In this document: in pieces, positions 37,634 to 47,228 of the stretch
How positions within the stretch are numbered: the stretch's first letter is position 1
How the letters are laid out: each line of letters starts with the position of its first letter
Assembly: GCF_021729135.1 (NCBI RefSeq)
Contig: NZ_JAJTWW010000019.1
Span: forward strand, 1 to 64,000
DNA from: Brevibacterium daeguense
GTDB lineage: Bacteria; Actinomycetota; Actinomycetes; Actinomycetales; Brevibacteriaceae
DNA length: 64,000 nt
Reading direction: 5' to 3'
The notes under the pieces: generated by a model
What the model saw: the letters and a program-made list of their open reading frames with translations, nothing else
Told to the model about the DNA's origin: nothing
Database searches by the model: none
Made by a program: the position numbers and the translations under genes

Positions 37634-40600
37634 GTGACCGAGGTCCGATCGGCCGAGATCGCTCAGCACTGGCTCGAGCTCACTGGCAGCGCTCCCCCCG
37701 CCAATCTGCTGGCGGCCTACTTCCCCAGACCGGATGCGGTCGACCCGGACTCGTACCGCCCGCGGGAATGGGCGGCGGCAGCTGTGTCCCACCTGCGCAC
37801 TGCGCTCCGTCACCGTCCGGGGATCCCGACCATCGACATCTACAATCCGGGCCCCGATGACCCGGAGAACGTCGGCAACCGCACGGTGATCAACATCGTC
37901 ACCGAGGATATGCGGTACCTGCTGTCCTCGGTCGTCGCCGAGCTCACCAGCTCAGGGCTGTCGGTCCGTGAGGTCCGTCATCCGATCCTCGTCGTCGAGC
38001 GCGGCGCAGGCCTCGCCGTGGTGGCTCCCGGCGAGCTGAAGCGCACGGTCACCGACACCACGGCGCTGCCGGTGATCTCCGCGGACAACGGACCGGGGGA
38101 GAGGGCCGTCGAGTCCTGGATCCACCTGGAGGTCGACCGGATTCCCGACGACCGATTCACCACCGTGATCGACACCATCCAGCAGACGATCACCTTCGTC
38201 ACCGCCGCCGACCGCGACCGGGAGCAGATGATCGCCGGCGCTCGTGCCATCGCAGCCGACCTGCGTGCGCGCCCGCCGCGGCCGGAGCTCGCAGCAGAGG
38301 CCGTCGAAGCAGCTGAGCTGCTGGAATGGCTCGAGGGGCGCTTCGCCTTCATGGGATATCGCGAATACCGGCTGACGGAGAAGGGCGGGGAGAAGATACT
38401 CGAGCCGATCGAGGACACCGCGCTGGGCATCTCCGCACTGCGTCCCACCATCTCCTCGCCGCTGTCCCGGGCGGTGTCGGCGAAAGCGGAGGAGCCGCGG
38501 GTCCTGGTCCTGACCAAGGCGAATTCCCGCTCCAAGCTCATCCGGCGCAGCTTCATGGACTACGTGGGCGTCAAGACCTTCGACGAATCAGGGGCGATCG
38601 TCGGCGAGCGGCGATTCGTCGGGCTCTACACATCGGGCATGTACACCGCTTCGGTCCTCGAGATCCCGGTCGTGAAGTCCAAGATCCGATACGTGCTGCA
38701 GAACTCCGGCCTGCAGCGCCACACCCATTCCGGGGATGAGCTGCTGTCGCTGCTGGAGAGCTACCCGCGTGACGATCTCCTCCACGCCGACGCCGAGGAG
38801 ATCCTCGACGTCGTCCTCAAGGTCCTCGGTCTGGAGGAGAAGCGCGAATCCAGCGTATTCATCCGGCGCGATCCCTACGAGCGCTACGTCTCGGTGCTGG
38901 TCTACGTTCCCCGAGATCTGTACGACACCGCGGCCCGCCTCCGCGTGCAGGCGGTCCTGAGCGAGCGCTACTCGGCCCAGAGCGTCGACTTCGACGTGCT
39001 GCTGAGCGATTCGGCGCTCGCGCGCCTTCACTTCGTGGCGCGTCTGCCGCGTGACGGGGTGCTGCCGGACATCCCGGCCGAGGTCGTGTCGGAGGAGATC
39101 AAGGCGGCGCTGCGGTCCTGGGAGGAGGACGTCTCCGAGTACCTTGTGCCGTCGCAGGTGCCGACCACAGCCGAGGAGATGGCCAGGCACGACCTGTGGG
39201 CCCGCGCGTTCCCCGCCGGGTACCAGGAGTATCACAGCCCCCAGCAGGCGGTCGAGGACATCTCCCGCTTCGAGTGGCTGAGCTCCGACGAGGAGCCGCT
39301 GGTGCGGATCTACCGGCCGGAATATCCCGACGATGCCGATGTCCGGCTGGCGTTCTACCGGATCGAGCCGGCAGGCCTGTCCGACATCCTGCCGTTCCTG
39401 GCGAACTTCGGGGCGCGGGTGCTCGACGAACGGCCCTACGAGTTGGATCTCGCCGACGGCACTCACCGGTATCTCTACGACTTCGGCCTCAGCTTCGAGA
39501 CCGACGTCACCGAAGCGGACTACCGGCGCATCGAGCAGGCCTTCACGGCGGCGTGGACGAACCAGCGGGAGACCGGGGGAATGGACCGGCTCATCGTGTC
39601 GGGGATGCGGTGGCAGGACGTCAGCATCATGCGCGCCTTCACGCACTACCTCCGCCAGACGGGCTTCCAGCTGACCGAGCGCCACATGGGCCAGATCTTC
39701 ACCTCCCACCCGCACATCGCCGCTCGGCTCATCGACTGCTTCCACGCGAAGTTCGACCCGGACCTCGAACTCGACGAGGGCGGCCGAACGGAGCTCATGT
39801 CGACCATCCGCGAGGACATCGTGGCAGCGCTCGCCGAGGTGCCGAGCCTGGACGCCGACCGTGTGCTGCGTGCCGTGCTCGAACTCATCGACGCGACCGC
39901 GCGGACGAACGTGTTCCAGCCGGCGGACGGCAGCATGCCCGCGGCGGCAGTGTTCAAGTTCTGCCCGGCCGAGCTCGATTTCGTGCCCAAACCGCGGCCC
40001 GCGCTGGAGATGTGGGTGTACTCGCCGGAGGTCGAGGGCGTGCATCTGCGGTTCGGACCCGTCGCCCGGGGCGGTCTGCGCTGGTCGGACAGGGCAGACG
40101 ACTTCCGCACCGAGGTGCTCGGCCTGGTCAAGGCCCAGATGGTCAAGAACGCCCTCATCGTGCCCACCGGCGCCAAGGGTGGGTTCTTCCCCAAGCGGCT
40201 GCCCGATCCGGGGAAGGACAGGGAGGCGTGGGCGGCAGCCGGACAGCGCGCCTACGAGCTCTTCATCGGCGCGCTGCTCGACATCACCGACGATCTCGAC
40301 ACTTCCGAGCACGGCACCCGGGTTGCCCGGCCGGAGCGCACGATCGTCCACGATGGGGAGGACAGCTACCTCGTCGTCGCGGCGGACAAGGGCACTGCGC
40401 GGTTCTCCGATGTCGCCAACTCGATCGCGCTGGAACGCGGCTTCTGGCTGGGAGATGCCTTCGCCTCGGGCGGGTCGGTCGGCTATGACCACAAGGCGAT
40501 GGGCATCACGGCGCGCGGCGCCTGGAAGTCGGTCGAACGTCATTTCCGCGAACTCGGCGTCAACACCGCCGAGCAGGAATTCACCGCAGTCGGCATCGGC

Positions 40601-42517
40601 GACATGAGCGGAGACGTGTTCGGCAACGGGATGCTGCGCAGTGAGGCCACTCTGCTCGTGGCGGCGTTCGACCATCGCGACATCTTCATCGATCCCGCTC
40701 CGGATGCGGCTGCGTCCTTCGCAGAGCGGAAGCGGCTGTTCGAGACGCCGCGGTCCAGCTGGCAGGACTACGACCGGAAGCTCATCTCCGCAGGCGGCGG
40801 CGTCTTCTCCCGGGCGGCGAAGTCGATCGACCTCAGTCCCGAGGCGGCCGAGCGACTCGGGATGCGGCCAGGTGCCTACGCGCCGAACGAGCTCATCCGG
40901 GGCATTCTCCAGGCGCCGGTGGACCTGCTCTACAACGGCGGCATCGGCACCTATGTCAAGGCCGAGTCGGAGAGCCACAGCGCCGTGGGCGACAAGGCCA
41001 ACGACCCGATCCGCGTCAACGGTGGTCAGCTGCGGGTGCGGGTGGTCGGCGAAGGCGGCAACCTCGGATTCACCCAGCTCGGCAGGGTCGAGGCGGCGCT
41101 GGCAGGCGTCCGTCTCAACACCGATGCCGTCGACAACTCCGCAGGAGTCGACAGCTCCGACCACGAGGTCAACATCAAGCTCATGCTCGACGCGCTGATC
41201 CGGCGCGGTGACTTCCCCGAGGAGCAGCGCGAGTCGGTGCTGCTGTCGATGACCGATGAGGTCGCCGACCTGGTGCTGGCCAACAACTACAGCCAGAACG
41301 TGGCCCTCGGCGAGGCACGCGACCGGGCGCGGCGCATGACGGGGACCCAGCGGAGGCTGATGCGCTACCTCGAGCGCAACGCCGACCTCGATCGCCAGGT
41401 GGAGTTCCTGCCCGACGACAAGCAGCTGAGGCGGCGCGCGGAGAGCGGCGGCAGCTTCACCTCGCCGGAGCTCGCGGTGCTGCTGGCCTACGTCAAGATG
41501 GATGCCGCCGATCGGATCCTGGGCAGCGAGGTCCCCGCCGAGGACTGGATGACCCGTCACCTCGTCGGGTACTTCCCCCGCAGCCTCGCCGAGAAGCACG
41601 CACACGGGTTCGGCGCCCATCCGCTGCGCCGCGAGATCGCGACGGCGCGGCTGGTCAATCGGGTCGTCGACCGGGGCGGCCTGACCTACCTGTTCCGGAT
41701 GCAGGAGGAGACGGGTGCTTCGATCCCGCATATCGCCCGCGTGTTCACGGTGGTCAGCGACATCTACGACCTCGATGAGCACTTCGAGGCGGTCTGTGCC
41801 CTCGACAACCAGGTTCCGGCCGAGGTCCAGGTGCTGATGCTCCATGGGTATGTGCGCCTGCTCGACCGGGCGTCGCGCTGGATCGTCCACCAGGCGCCCG
41901 ACAGCCTGGACGTGACAGCGGAGATCCTCCGCTACGGCCCGGTGGTCCGTGAACTCCGGCCGCAGGTTCCCGCCCTGCTGCGCGGCGAGGATCGGGCGGA
42001 GCTCGAGGAGGCCGCCCACCAGCTGATCGGGCACGGAGTCCCGCAGCCCCTCGCCTTCCGCTGTGCCGCACTGCTCGACGAGTTCGCCCTCCTCGACATC
42101 GCGCAGACCGCGGCTCGGTCCGGCGTTCCCGCCAACGATGTCGCCGAGGTGTACTACGCCATGACCGACCTGCTGGCCGGAGCGGCGGTGCTGGGGATGA
42201 TCGGGGAGCTCGACCGCAGCAACCGCTGGACGGCACTCGCGCGGGGGGCGATGCGCGATGACTACTACCAGGCCGTGACGGCGATCGTGCTGGCCGTCCT
42301 CGACTCGACGGACAGCGATCGGCCCACCGCGGCCGAGCGTGCCGACGACCGCATCGCGCAGTGGCGGGCCCGCAACGACACAGCGCTGCGCCAGGTGCTG
42401 TCGACGATCGAGGAGGTCAGGCGACTCGACTCCGTGGACCCCGCACCCCTGTCGGTACTCTTGCGGATGATGCGATCGGTGGTCCGGTCCACCGTGTGGC
42501 GCTCGGAGAGCGCCTGA
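37634..42517 (+). CDS. gdh: NAD-specific glutamate dehydrogenase, large (GDH-L) type
   Basis: Deaminates glutamate to 2-oxoglutarate with NAD. At 1627 residues it belongs to the 180-kDa class, as in Mycobacterium and Streptomyces. The first 700 residues are regulatory with ACT-like parts; the catalytic core lies at about 790-1300, with GGLRWSDR, the KGGFFPKR substrate lysine region, and GIGDMSGDVFGNGML in the dinucleotide-binding part. The C-terminal 350 residues are helical. The GTG start has GAGGTGG upstream. Only 13 bases separate it from pdtaS. In mycobacteria the class is controlled by GarA binding, which cannot be judged here. Confidence 0.95.
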   Translation: MTEVRSAEIAQHWLELTGSAPPANLLAAYFPRPDAVDPDSYRPREWAAAAVSHLRTALRHRPGIPTIDIYNPGPDDPENVGNRTVINIVTEDMRYLLSSVVAELTSSGLSVREVRHPILVVERGAGLAVVAPGELKRTVTDTTALPVISADNGPGERAVESWIHLEVDRIPDDRFTTVIDTIQQTITFVTAADRDREQMIAGARAIAADLRARPPRPELAAEAVEAAELLEWLEGRFAFMGYREYRLTEKGGEKILEPIEDTALGISALRPTISSPLSRAVSAKAEEPRVLVLTKANSRSKLIRRSFMDYVGVKTFDESGAIVGERRFVGLYTSGMYTASVLEIPVVKSKIRYVLQNSGLQRHTHSGDELLSLLESYPRDDLLHADAEEILDVVLKVLGLEEKRESSVFIRRDPYERYVSVLVYVPRDLYDTAARLRVQAVLSERYSAQSVDFDVLLSDSALARLHFVARLPRDGVLPDIPAEVVSEEIKAALRSWEEDVSEYLVPSQVPTTAEEMARHDLWARAFPAGYQEYHSPQQAVEDISRFEWLSSDEEPLVRIYRPEYPDDADVRLAFYRIEPAGLSDILPFLANFGARVLDERPYELDLADGTHRYLYDFGLSFETDVTEADYRRIEQAFTAAWTNQRETGGMDRLIVSGMRWQDVSIMRAFTHYLRQTGFQLTERHMGQIFTSHPHIAARLIDCFHAKFDPDLELDEGGRTELMSTIREDIVAALAEVPSLDADRVLRAVLELIDATARTNVFQPADGSMPAAAVFKFCPAELDFVPKPRPALEMWVYSPEVEGVHLRFGPVARGGLRWSDRADDFRTEVLGLVKAQMVKNALIVPTGAKGGFFPKRLPDPGKDREAWAAAGQRAYELFIGALLDITDDLDTSEHGTRVARPERTIVHDGEDSYLVVAADKGTARFSDVANSIALERGFWLGDAFASGGSVGYDHKAMGITARGAWKSVERHFRELGVNTAEQEFTAVGIGDMSGDVFGNGMLRSEATLLVAAFDHRDIFIDPAPDAAASFAERKRLFETPRSSWQDYDRKLISAGGGVFSRAAKSIDLSPEAAERLGMRPGAYAPNELIRGILQAPVDLLYNGGIGTYVKAESESHSAVGDKANDPIRVNGGQLRVRVVGEGGNLGFTQLGRVEAALAGVRLNTDAVDNSAGVDSSDHEVNIKLMLDALIRRGDFPEEQRESVLLSMTDEVADLVLANNYSQNVALGEARDRARRMTGTQRRLMRYLERNADLDRQVEFLPDDKQLRRRAESGGSFTSPELAVLLAYVKMDAADRILGSEVPAEDWMTRHLVGYFPRSLAEKHAHGFGAHPLRREIATARLVNRVVDRGGLTYLFRMQEETGASIPHIARVFTVVSDIYDLDEHFEAVCALDNQVPAEVQVLMLHGYVRLLDRASRWIVHQAPDSLDVTAEILRYGPVVRELRPQVPALLRGEDRAELEEAAHQLIGHGVPQPLAFRCAALLDEFALLDIAQTAARSGVPANDVAEVYYAMTDLLAGAAVLGMIGELDRSNRWTALARGAMRDDYYQAVTAIVLAVLDSTDSDRPTAAERADDRIAQWRARNDTALRQVLSTIEEVRRLDSVDPAPLSVLLRMMRSVVRSTVWRSESA

Positions 42518-42530
42518 GCCGAGGAGGAAC

Positions 42531-44045
42531 ATGAGTCTGCTGAGCGACCTGCTGGCCGCCGAGGGGATCGTCGACGAGGAGGATGTGGAGTGGCTCCACG
42601 TCCTGGTCGGCGACTGGCAGCTGATCGCCGACCTGTCGTTCGCGGACCTCGTGCTGTGGGTGCCGGTCGGCGACGAAGCGCGGCGCGCCCAGGGCGCCTC
42701 GGAGGAGGACTTCCGGATCATCGCCCACTGCCGGCCGACGACCGGGTCCACCGTCTACCCCCACGACGAGGTCGGCTCGATCTCCAGCGTCGAGGAGCGG
42801 GAATTCCTGCACACGGCGATGTCGGAGAAGCGGATCGTGATCTCGCCCGAGACCTCCACGCCGCTGTCGGGGGCCGAGGCGGTGCCCGTGGTGCGCGCCG
42901 GGCGCGTGGTCGCGCTGCTGACCCGCCACACCGAGGAGAGCCGCCGGACGGGAACCTCGCGGCTGGAGCGGTACTACCGCAGCTGCGCCTCGATGCTGCT
43001 GTCGATGATTGCCGAGGGCGAGTTCCCGGACCTGTCGGCACCATCGGGCGCGCGCCGCGGCGAGCCGCGCGTGGGCGACGGCCTCATCGTGCTCAACCGC
43101 GAGGGACGGGTGCGCTACGCCTCGCCCAACGGCGTCTCCGTGCTGCACCGGCTGGGCCACGAGGGTGAGATCGAGGGCAGGTATCTGGCCGAGGTCGTCT
43201 CCGGCCTCATCGAGCAGCTCAGGCCGGTGGACGAGACGCTGCCGCTGGTGCTGACGGGGCGGGCGCCGTGGCGGACGGAAGTCGAATCGGGACGGGTCAG
43301 CGTGTCGCTGCGGGCGATCCCGATCAAGCGGGCCGGCAACCGCACGGGTGCGATCATCCTCGCCCGCGACGTCTCCGAGGTCCGGCGGCGGGATCGCGAG
43401 CTGCTCAGCCGGGACGCGATGATCCGGGAGATGCACCACCGGGTCAAGAACAATCTGCAGACGGTGTCTGCCCTGCTGCGGCTGCAGACACGCAGGATGT
43501 CCAGCCCTGAGGCGCGCGATGCGCTGCAGGAGGCGATGCGACGAGTGTCGATCATCGCTGTCGTCCACGACGTCCTCAGCCAGGGGATCGAGAGTGAGGT
43601 CGATTTCGACGAGGTGGTCGACAAGGGCCTGCGGCTGACCCGTGAGCTGGCCTCGCCACAGGTGCGCGTGACGCTGAGCCGGAACGGCAGCTTCGGCCCC
43701 ATCTCCTCCGGCGACGCGACCGGCCTGGCCATGGCGCTGATGGAGCTGGTGACGAACGCGATCGAGCACGGCTTCCCGGTCACCTCGGAGCCGCAGGCGC
43801 CGGGCGAGACGGTGCTGGGCATTGTGACGGTCACCCCCGAGCGCGACGACGATCGCCTGCGGGTGACCATCGCAGACGACGGCGTCGGGCTGCAGCCCGG
43901 AGAGGGCCCGGGGGCCGGCCTGGGCACGCAGATCGTGCAGAGCCTGATCGCCAACGACCTGGGCGGCAGCATCCAGTGGCGTCCGCGCGAGGGTGGGGGC
44001 ACCGAGGCAGTGATCGACGTGCCGCTGAGGTCCGACCGGCTCTGA
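42531..44045 (+). CDS. pdtaS: PdtaS-type sensor histidine kinase
   Basis: A soluble 504-residue kinase with a GAF-like N-terminal domain, a PAS domain (about 175-285) and a HisKA_2/HWE-type transmitter: MHHRVKNNLQTVSALLRLQTRR contains the phospho-acceptor His303 in HRVKNN. A HATPase_c domain follows, with ELVTNAIEHGF and DDGVGLQPGEGPGAGLGTQIV. This matches Rv3220c/PdtaS, which signals to the ANTAR-type antiterminator PdtaR; no pdtaR is in the window. The mycobacterial neighbour whiB1 is also next door here. It probably shares a transcript with gdh. Confidence 0.9.
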   Translation: MSLLSDLLAAEGIVDEEDVEWLHVLVGDWQLIADLSFADLVLWVPVGDEARRAQGASEEDFRIIAHCRPTTGSTVYPHDEVGSISSVEEREFLHTAMSEKRIVISPETSTPLSGAEAVPVVRAGRVVALLTRHTEESRRTGTSRLERYYRSCASMLLSMIAEGEFPDLSAPSGARRGEPRVGDGLIVLNREGRVRYASPNGVSVLHRLGHEGEIEGRYLAEVVSGLIEQLRPVDETLPLVLTGRAPWRTEVESGRVSVSLRAIPIKRAGNRTGAIILARDVSEVRRRDRELLSRDAMIREMHHRVKNNLQTVSALLRLQTRRMSSPEARDALQEAMRRVSIIAVVHDVLSQGIESEVDFDEVVDKGLRLTRELASPQVRVTLSRNGSFGPISSGDATGLAMALMELVTNAIEHGFPVTSEPQAPGETVLGIVTVTPERDDDRLRVTIADDGVGLQPGEGPGAGLGTQIVQSLIANDLGGSIQWRPREGGGTEAVIDVPLRSDRL

Positions 44046-44055
44046 GACCGGACAC

Positions 44056-44102
44056 GAAGACGGCGGGACCGGAGCCCCCAGGGTTCCGATCCCGCCGTCT
44101 TC
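44056..44102. terminator. bidirectional terminator between pdtaS and whiB1
   Basis: A perfect 13-base stem, GAAGACGGCGGGA at 44056-44068 with TCCCGCCGTCTTC at 44090-44102, encloses a 21-base loop that can itself pair partly. It separates convergent genes and lacks a T-run. Confidence 0.8.
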
Positions 44103-44111
44103 GGGCGAGTG

Positions 44112-44360
44112 TCAGCCGGCGCGGCGGGCGCGGGCTGCGCGCCGCTTGAGCGCGCGGCGCTCGTCTTCGCTCAGGCCGCCCCAGACCCCGGCATCCTGGC
44201 CGGTCTCCAGAGCCCACTGCAGGCAGGTCTCCATGACCTCGCAGCGACGGCAGACGCTCTTGGCCTCTTCGATCTGCAGAAGAGCGGGGCCGGTGTTGCC
44301 GATGGGGAAGAAGAGTTCGGGATCCTCATTGAGGCATGCCGCACGATGGCGCCAGTCCAT
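44112..44360 (-). CDS. whiB1: WhiB1 iron-sulfur transcriptional regulator
   Basis: An 82-residue WhiB protein: AACLNEDPELFFP, VCRRCEVMETCLQWAL give the four cluster cysteines, then GVWGGLSEDERRALKRRAAR. Size and sequence match WhiB1, an essential NO-sensitive 4Fe-4S regulator that binds the primary sigma factor. GAAAGGA lies just upstream of the ATG. Location beside pdtaS agrees with Rv3219. The long upstream region contains inverted repeats that may be regulatory. Confidence 0.95.
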   Translation of the reverse strand: MDWRHRAACLNEDPELFFPIGNTGPALLQIEEAKSVCRRCEVMETCLQWALETGQDAGVWGGLSEDERRALKRRAARARRAG

Positions 44361-44693
44361 GGTGTCCTTTCCTGAAAGGAATATCGCCGATCAAGTCCCC
44401 AGGGAACTGAAATCGCTGAATCGCCCGGCTCGCGGGCATGCGTGATCGGCGTTCGAGATGAAGTGATCAACTCAAGGTTCACACATCTCGGACAGGGCGC
44501 ACAAGAGGTCACCAGTGTGAAATCACTGACATCTCCCCATTCTGAGCCGAACAAGGACGCTTGCGCAAATCGAGTCGCGCGCCGCTCGGCACGGCAGCTC
44601 CGAGGATCGCTCAGCATCAGCTCCGAGGATCGCTCCGGACCGCTGGGCGGTCAGCGCTTGTGCGTGTGCTCGCCCTCTGCTTGGCTGGGGAAC
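44361..44693. promoter_or_regulatory. 333-base region between divergent whiB1 and gamma carbonic anhydrase genes
   Basis: No supportable gene lies here. Two inverted repeats stand out: CAGTG-N6-CACTG at 44513-44528, and TTCACAC (44478-44484) facing GTGTGAA (44515-44521). A near-identical 18-base direct repeat, CAGCTCCGAGGATCGCTC, occurs at 44595-44612 and 44618-44635. The first is a plausible dimeric-regulator site; mycobacterial whiB1 is controlled by a CRP-type protein, but the match to a CRP consensus is imperfect. I could not place either promoter with confidence. Confidence 0.45.
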
Positions 44694-45272
44694 ATGACAC
44701 CTGACACATCTGCAGAATCTGCCGGCCGGCGCCTCGGCGACCTGGCCGATGTCCGCCTGATCTCGATCGACGGGGTCGCTCCGCAGATCGACCCGAGCGC
44801 CTTCGTCGCCCCCGGCGCCACCCTGATCGGGGACGTGCGGATCGGACCGGGCAGCAGCATCTACTACGGCTGCGTGCTGCGGGCGGATCGGAACTCGATC
44901 ACGATCGGGGCCGGCACGAACGTGCAGGACAGCACCGTGATGCACTCCGACCCGGGCAAGCCCGTGGTCGTCGGCGACCGGGTCTCCATCGGCCACCGAG
45001 CGCTCGTGCATGGCTGCATCGTCGGCGACGACGTGCTGGTGGGGATGAGCTCCACCCTGCTCAACGAATGCAGGATCGGCTCCGGCTCGCTGGTGGCCGC
45101 CGGAGCCGTCGTCCTGGAGGGCACCGAGGTGCCCGAGCGGTCGCTGGTCGCCGGCATCCCCGGCAAGGTGCGTCGGCAGCTCACCGACGAGGACCTGCTC
45201 CGAGTTCACGCCAATGCGCAGTCCTACGAGGAGATCACTGCCCTGCACCGGGAGCGCGGCCGGCTCCTCTGA
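44694..45272 (+). CDS. gamma-carbonic anhydrase family protein
   Basis: A 192-residue left-handed beta-helix protein with hexapeptide repeats (VAPGATLIGDVRIGPGSSIYYGCVLRAD and SIGHRALVHGCIVGDDVLVGM). The histidines in VMHSDPGKP, GHRALVHG are placed like the zinc or iron ligands of Cam/CaiE/PaaY-type proteins. It could be a carbonic anhydrase or an acetyltransferase-like relative such as PaaY; the histidine trio favours the former. The ATG at 44694 is chosen because upstream open frame lacks family sequence. It precedes a metal P-type ATPase by 69 bases. Confidence 0.85.
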   Translation: MTPDTSAESAGRRLGDLADVRLISIDGVAPQIDPSAFVAPGATLIGDVRIGPGSSIYYGCVLRADRNSITIGAGTNVQDSTVMHSDPGKPVVVGDRVSIGHRALVHGCIVGDDVLVGMSSTLLNECRIGSGSLVAAGAVVLEGTEVPERSLVAGIPGKVRRQLTDEDLLRVHANAQSYEEITALHRERGRLL

Positions 45273-45341
45273 CCGCAGTCGACGAATGAGGATCGCCTGG
45301 CCTTGCTGGAGCGAGTTCGGGAACCGGGAGAGAATGGAGCC

Positions 45342-47216
45342 ATGAAGGTCCTGCGATTCTTCCGACGCTATCCACTCGTCGCGCTCGCCCTGCTCGCGCT
45401 CGCGGCGGCGCTCATCCTGCTGGCCGTCGGACAGCCGACAGCGGCGCAGATCCTCGCGACCGCCGTCATCGCGTTCGTGGTCCTGCACACCGGCTGGGGG
45501 ATGATCAAGGACATCCTCGCCAGCCATTGGGGTCTCGACATCCTCGCCGTCGTCGCAATGGTGTCCACCATGCTGGTCGGGGAGTACATCGCCGGGCTCA
45601 TCATCGTGCTGATGCTCACCGGCGGCGAGGCGCTCGAGGATCTTGCCGCGACCCGTGCCGGACGGGAGCTCGACGCGCTCATCAGCCGAGCTCCGCAGTT
45701 CGCCAATCGCATCGAAGCGGACGGGCAGATCACGCAGATCCCGGTCGGCGAGGCGGAGGTCGGCGATGAGCTGCTCGTCCGCCCGGCAGAGGTGGTGCCG
45801 GTCGATGGCGTGCTGGTCAGTGAACATGCCTCGATCGACGAGTCGTCGCTGACGGGCGAGCCGCTGCCGGTGACGAAGTCCGGTGGCGAGGAGCTCTACT
45901 CGGGTACGGTCAACGGCACCTCGGCGTTCACACTGCGCGCCACCGCCTCGGCCGCCGACTCGCAGTACGCCGCGATCGTGGAGCTCGTCAGCGAGGCAGT
46001 GGAGTCGAAGGCGCCGCTGGTGCGGCTGGCGGACCGCTATGCGGTTCCTTTCACGGTGGTGTCGCTGCTCATCGCGGCCATCGCCTGGGCGGTCAGCGGC
46101 GATCCCGTGCGATTCGCGGAAGTGCTCGTGGTCGCGACGCCGTGTCCGCTGCTGATCGCCGCTCCGGTGGCGTTCATGGGCGGCATGAGCCGCGCGGCCC
46201 GCAGCGGGGTGATCGTCAAGAACGGCGGCGCGCTGGAGGTGATGGCGCGGGTGAGGTCGGCAGCTTTCGACAAGACCGGCACGCTGACCCGCGGTCGCGC
46301 GACCGTCCAGCGGGTGCTCCCTCACGAGGGCTCCGCTGACGAGCTCCTGACGCTGGCCGCGGCGGTGGAACGCTACTCCACCCACGTCTTCGCGCAGTCG
46401 ATCATCGAGGCGGCTCGCGCGCGCGGCCTGGATCTTCCGGACGTCGCGGCGGCCGAGGAGATCGCGACCAACGGCGTGCGCGCCCGCGACGCCGGCGGGT
46501 CCGAGATCCGGGTCGGCAAGCCGGCTTTCGTCGCCGAGGTCATCGGCGAGTTCGACCGCGCCGAGCTGGAGTCGGGCGAGACCGCTGTCTACATCTCCCG
46601 TGCGGACCGCCTGGCCGGCGTGATCGTGCTGTCCGACCCGCCCCGCCCGGAGGCGGCGGCCACCGTCGCGACCCTGCGGCGCCTCGGCGTGGGTGAGATC
46701 CTGATGGTCACCGGCGATGTGGAGTCGACCGCGGAGTCGGTCGCGCAGGATGTGGGCGTTGATCTCGTGCATGCGGAGGCCACGCCGCAGAGCAAGGTCG
46801 AGATCGTCGCCGGGATGGCGCACCGCCCTGTCGTCATGGTCGGCGACGGCATCAACGACGCTCCGGTCCTGGCGGCCGCCGAAGTCGGGATCGCGATGGG
46901 TGCACGGGGCGCCACGGCGGCCAGCGAGTCGGCATCGGCCGTGATCACGACCGAGGACCTCTCCGCTGTCGCCCGGGTCGTCGACATCTCCCAGCACACG
47001 GTCCGGATGGCGCTGCAGAGCATCTGGCTGGGCATCGCGATCTCCGTCGGGCTCATGCTGGTGGCGGCATTCGGATTCCTGCCTGCCGTCGTCGGAGCCA
47101 TCCTGCAGGAGGGTGTGGACCTGGTCGCGATCCTCGGAGCGCTGCGGGCGCTCGGCGGTCCGGAGCTCAGGCTCGAGGACCCGCAGCGGGATTTCGCCAG
47201 GCCCGCCCGCGTTTGA
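45342..47216 (+). CDS. heavy-metal-translocating P-type ATPase (TPC motif)
   Basis: A P1B-type metal pump of 624 residues. It has membrane helices at the N-terminus without a heavy-metal-binding domain, the TGE motif in SSLTGEPLPV, the membrane metal motif TPCP (Thr266-Cys268) in VVATPCPLLIAAP, phosphorylation site DKTGTLT (Asp310) and GDGINDAP. The TPC motif is unlike the CPC of copper and zinc pumps, so the metal cannot be assigned. The ATG at 45342 is favoured over an upstream in-frame codon. It is followed after 12 bases by lpdA. Confidence 0.88.
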   Translation: MKVLRFFRRYPLVALALLALAAALILLAVGQPTAAQILATAVIAFVVLHTGWGMIKDILASHWGLDILAVVAMVSTMLVGEYIAGLIIVLMLTGGEALEDLAATRAGRELDALISRAPQFANRIEADGQITQIPVGEAEVGDELLVRPAEVVPVDGVLVSEHASIDESSLTGEPLPVTKSGGEELYSGTVNGTSAFTLRATASAADSQYAAIVELVSEAVESKAPLVRLADRYAVPFTVVSLLIAAIAWAVSGDPVRFAEVLVVATPCPLLIAAPVAFMGGMSRAARSGVIVKNGGALEVMARVRSAAFDKTGTLTRGRATVQRVLPHEGSADELLTLAAAVERYSTHVFAQSIIEAARARGLDLPDVAAAEEIATNGVRARDAGGSEIRVGKPAFVAEVIGEFDRAELESGETAVYISRADRLAGVIVLSDPPRPEAAATVATLRRLGVGEILMVTGDVESTAESVAQDVGVDLVHAEATPQSKVEIVAGMAHRPVVMVGDGINDAPVLAAAEVGIAMGARGATAASESASAVITTEDLSAVARVVDISQHTVRMALQSIWLGIAISVGLMLVAAFGFLPAVVGAILQEGVDLVAILGALRALGGPELRLEDPQRDFARPARV

Positions 47217-47228
47217 GAGGATGGGCGC

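Noticed and set aside
44442..44693. 84-residue N-terminal extension of the gamma carbonic anhydrase
   Set aside because: The extension has no family similarity and contains the direct repeat and palindromes; the family start fits the ATG at 44694.
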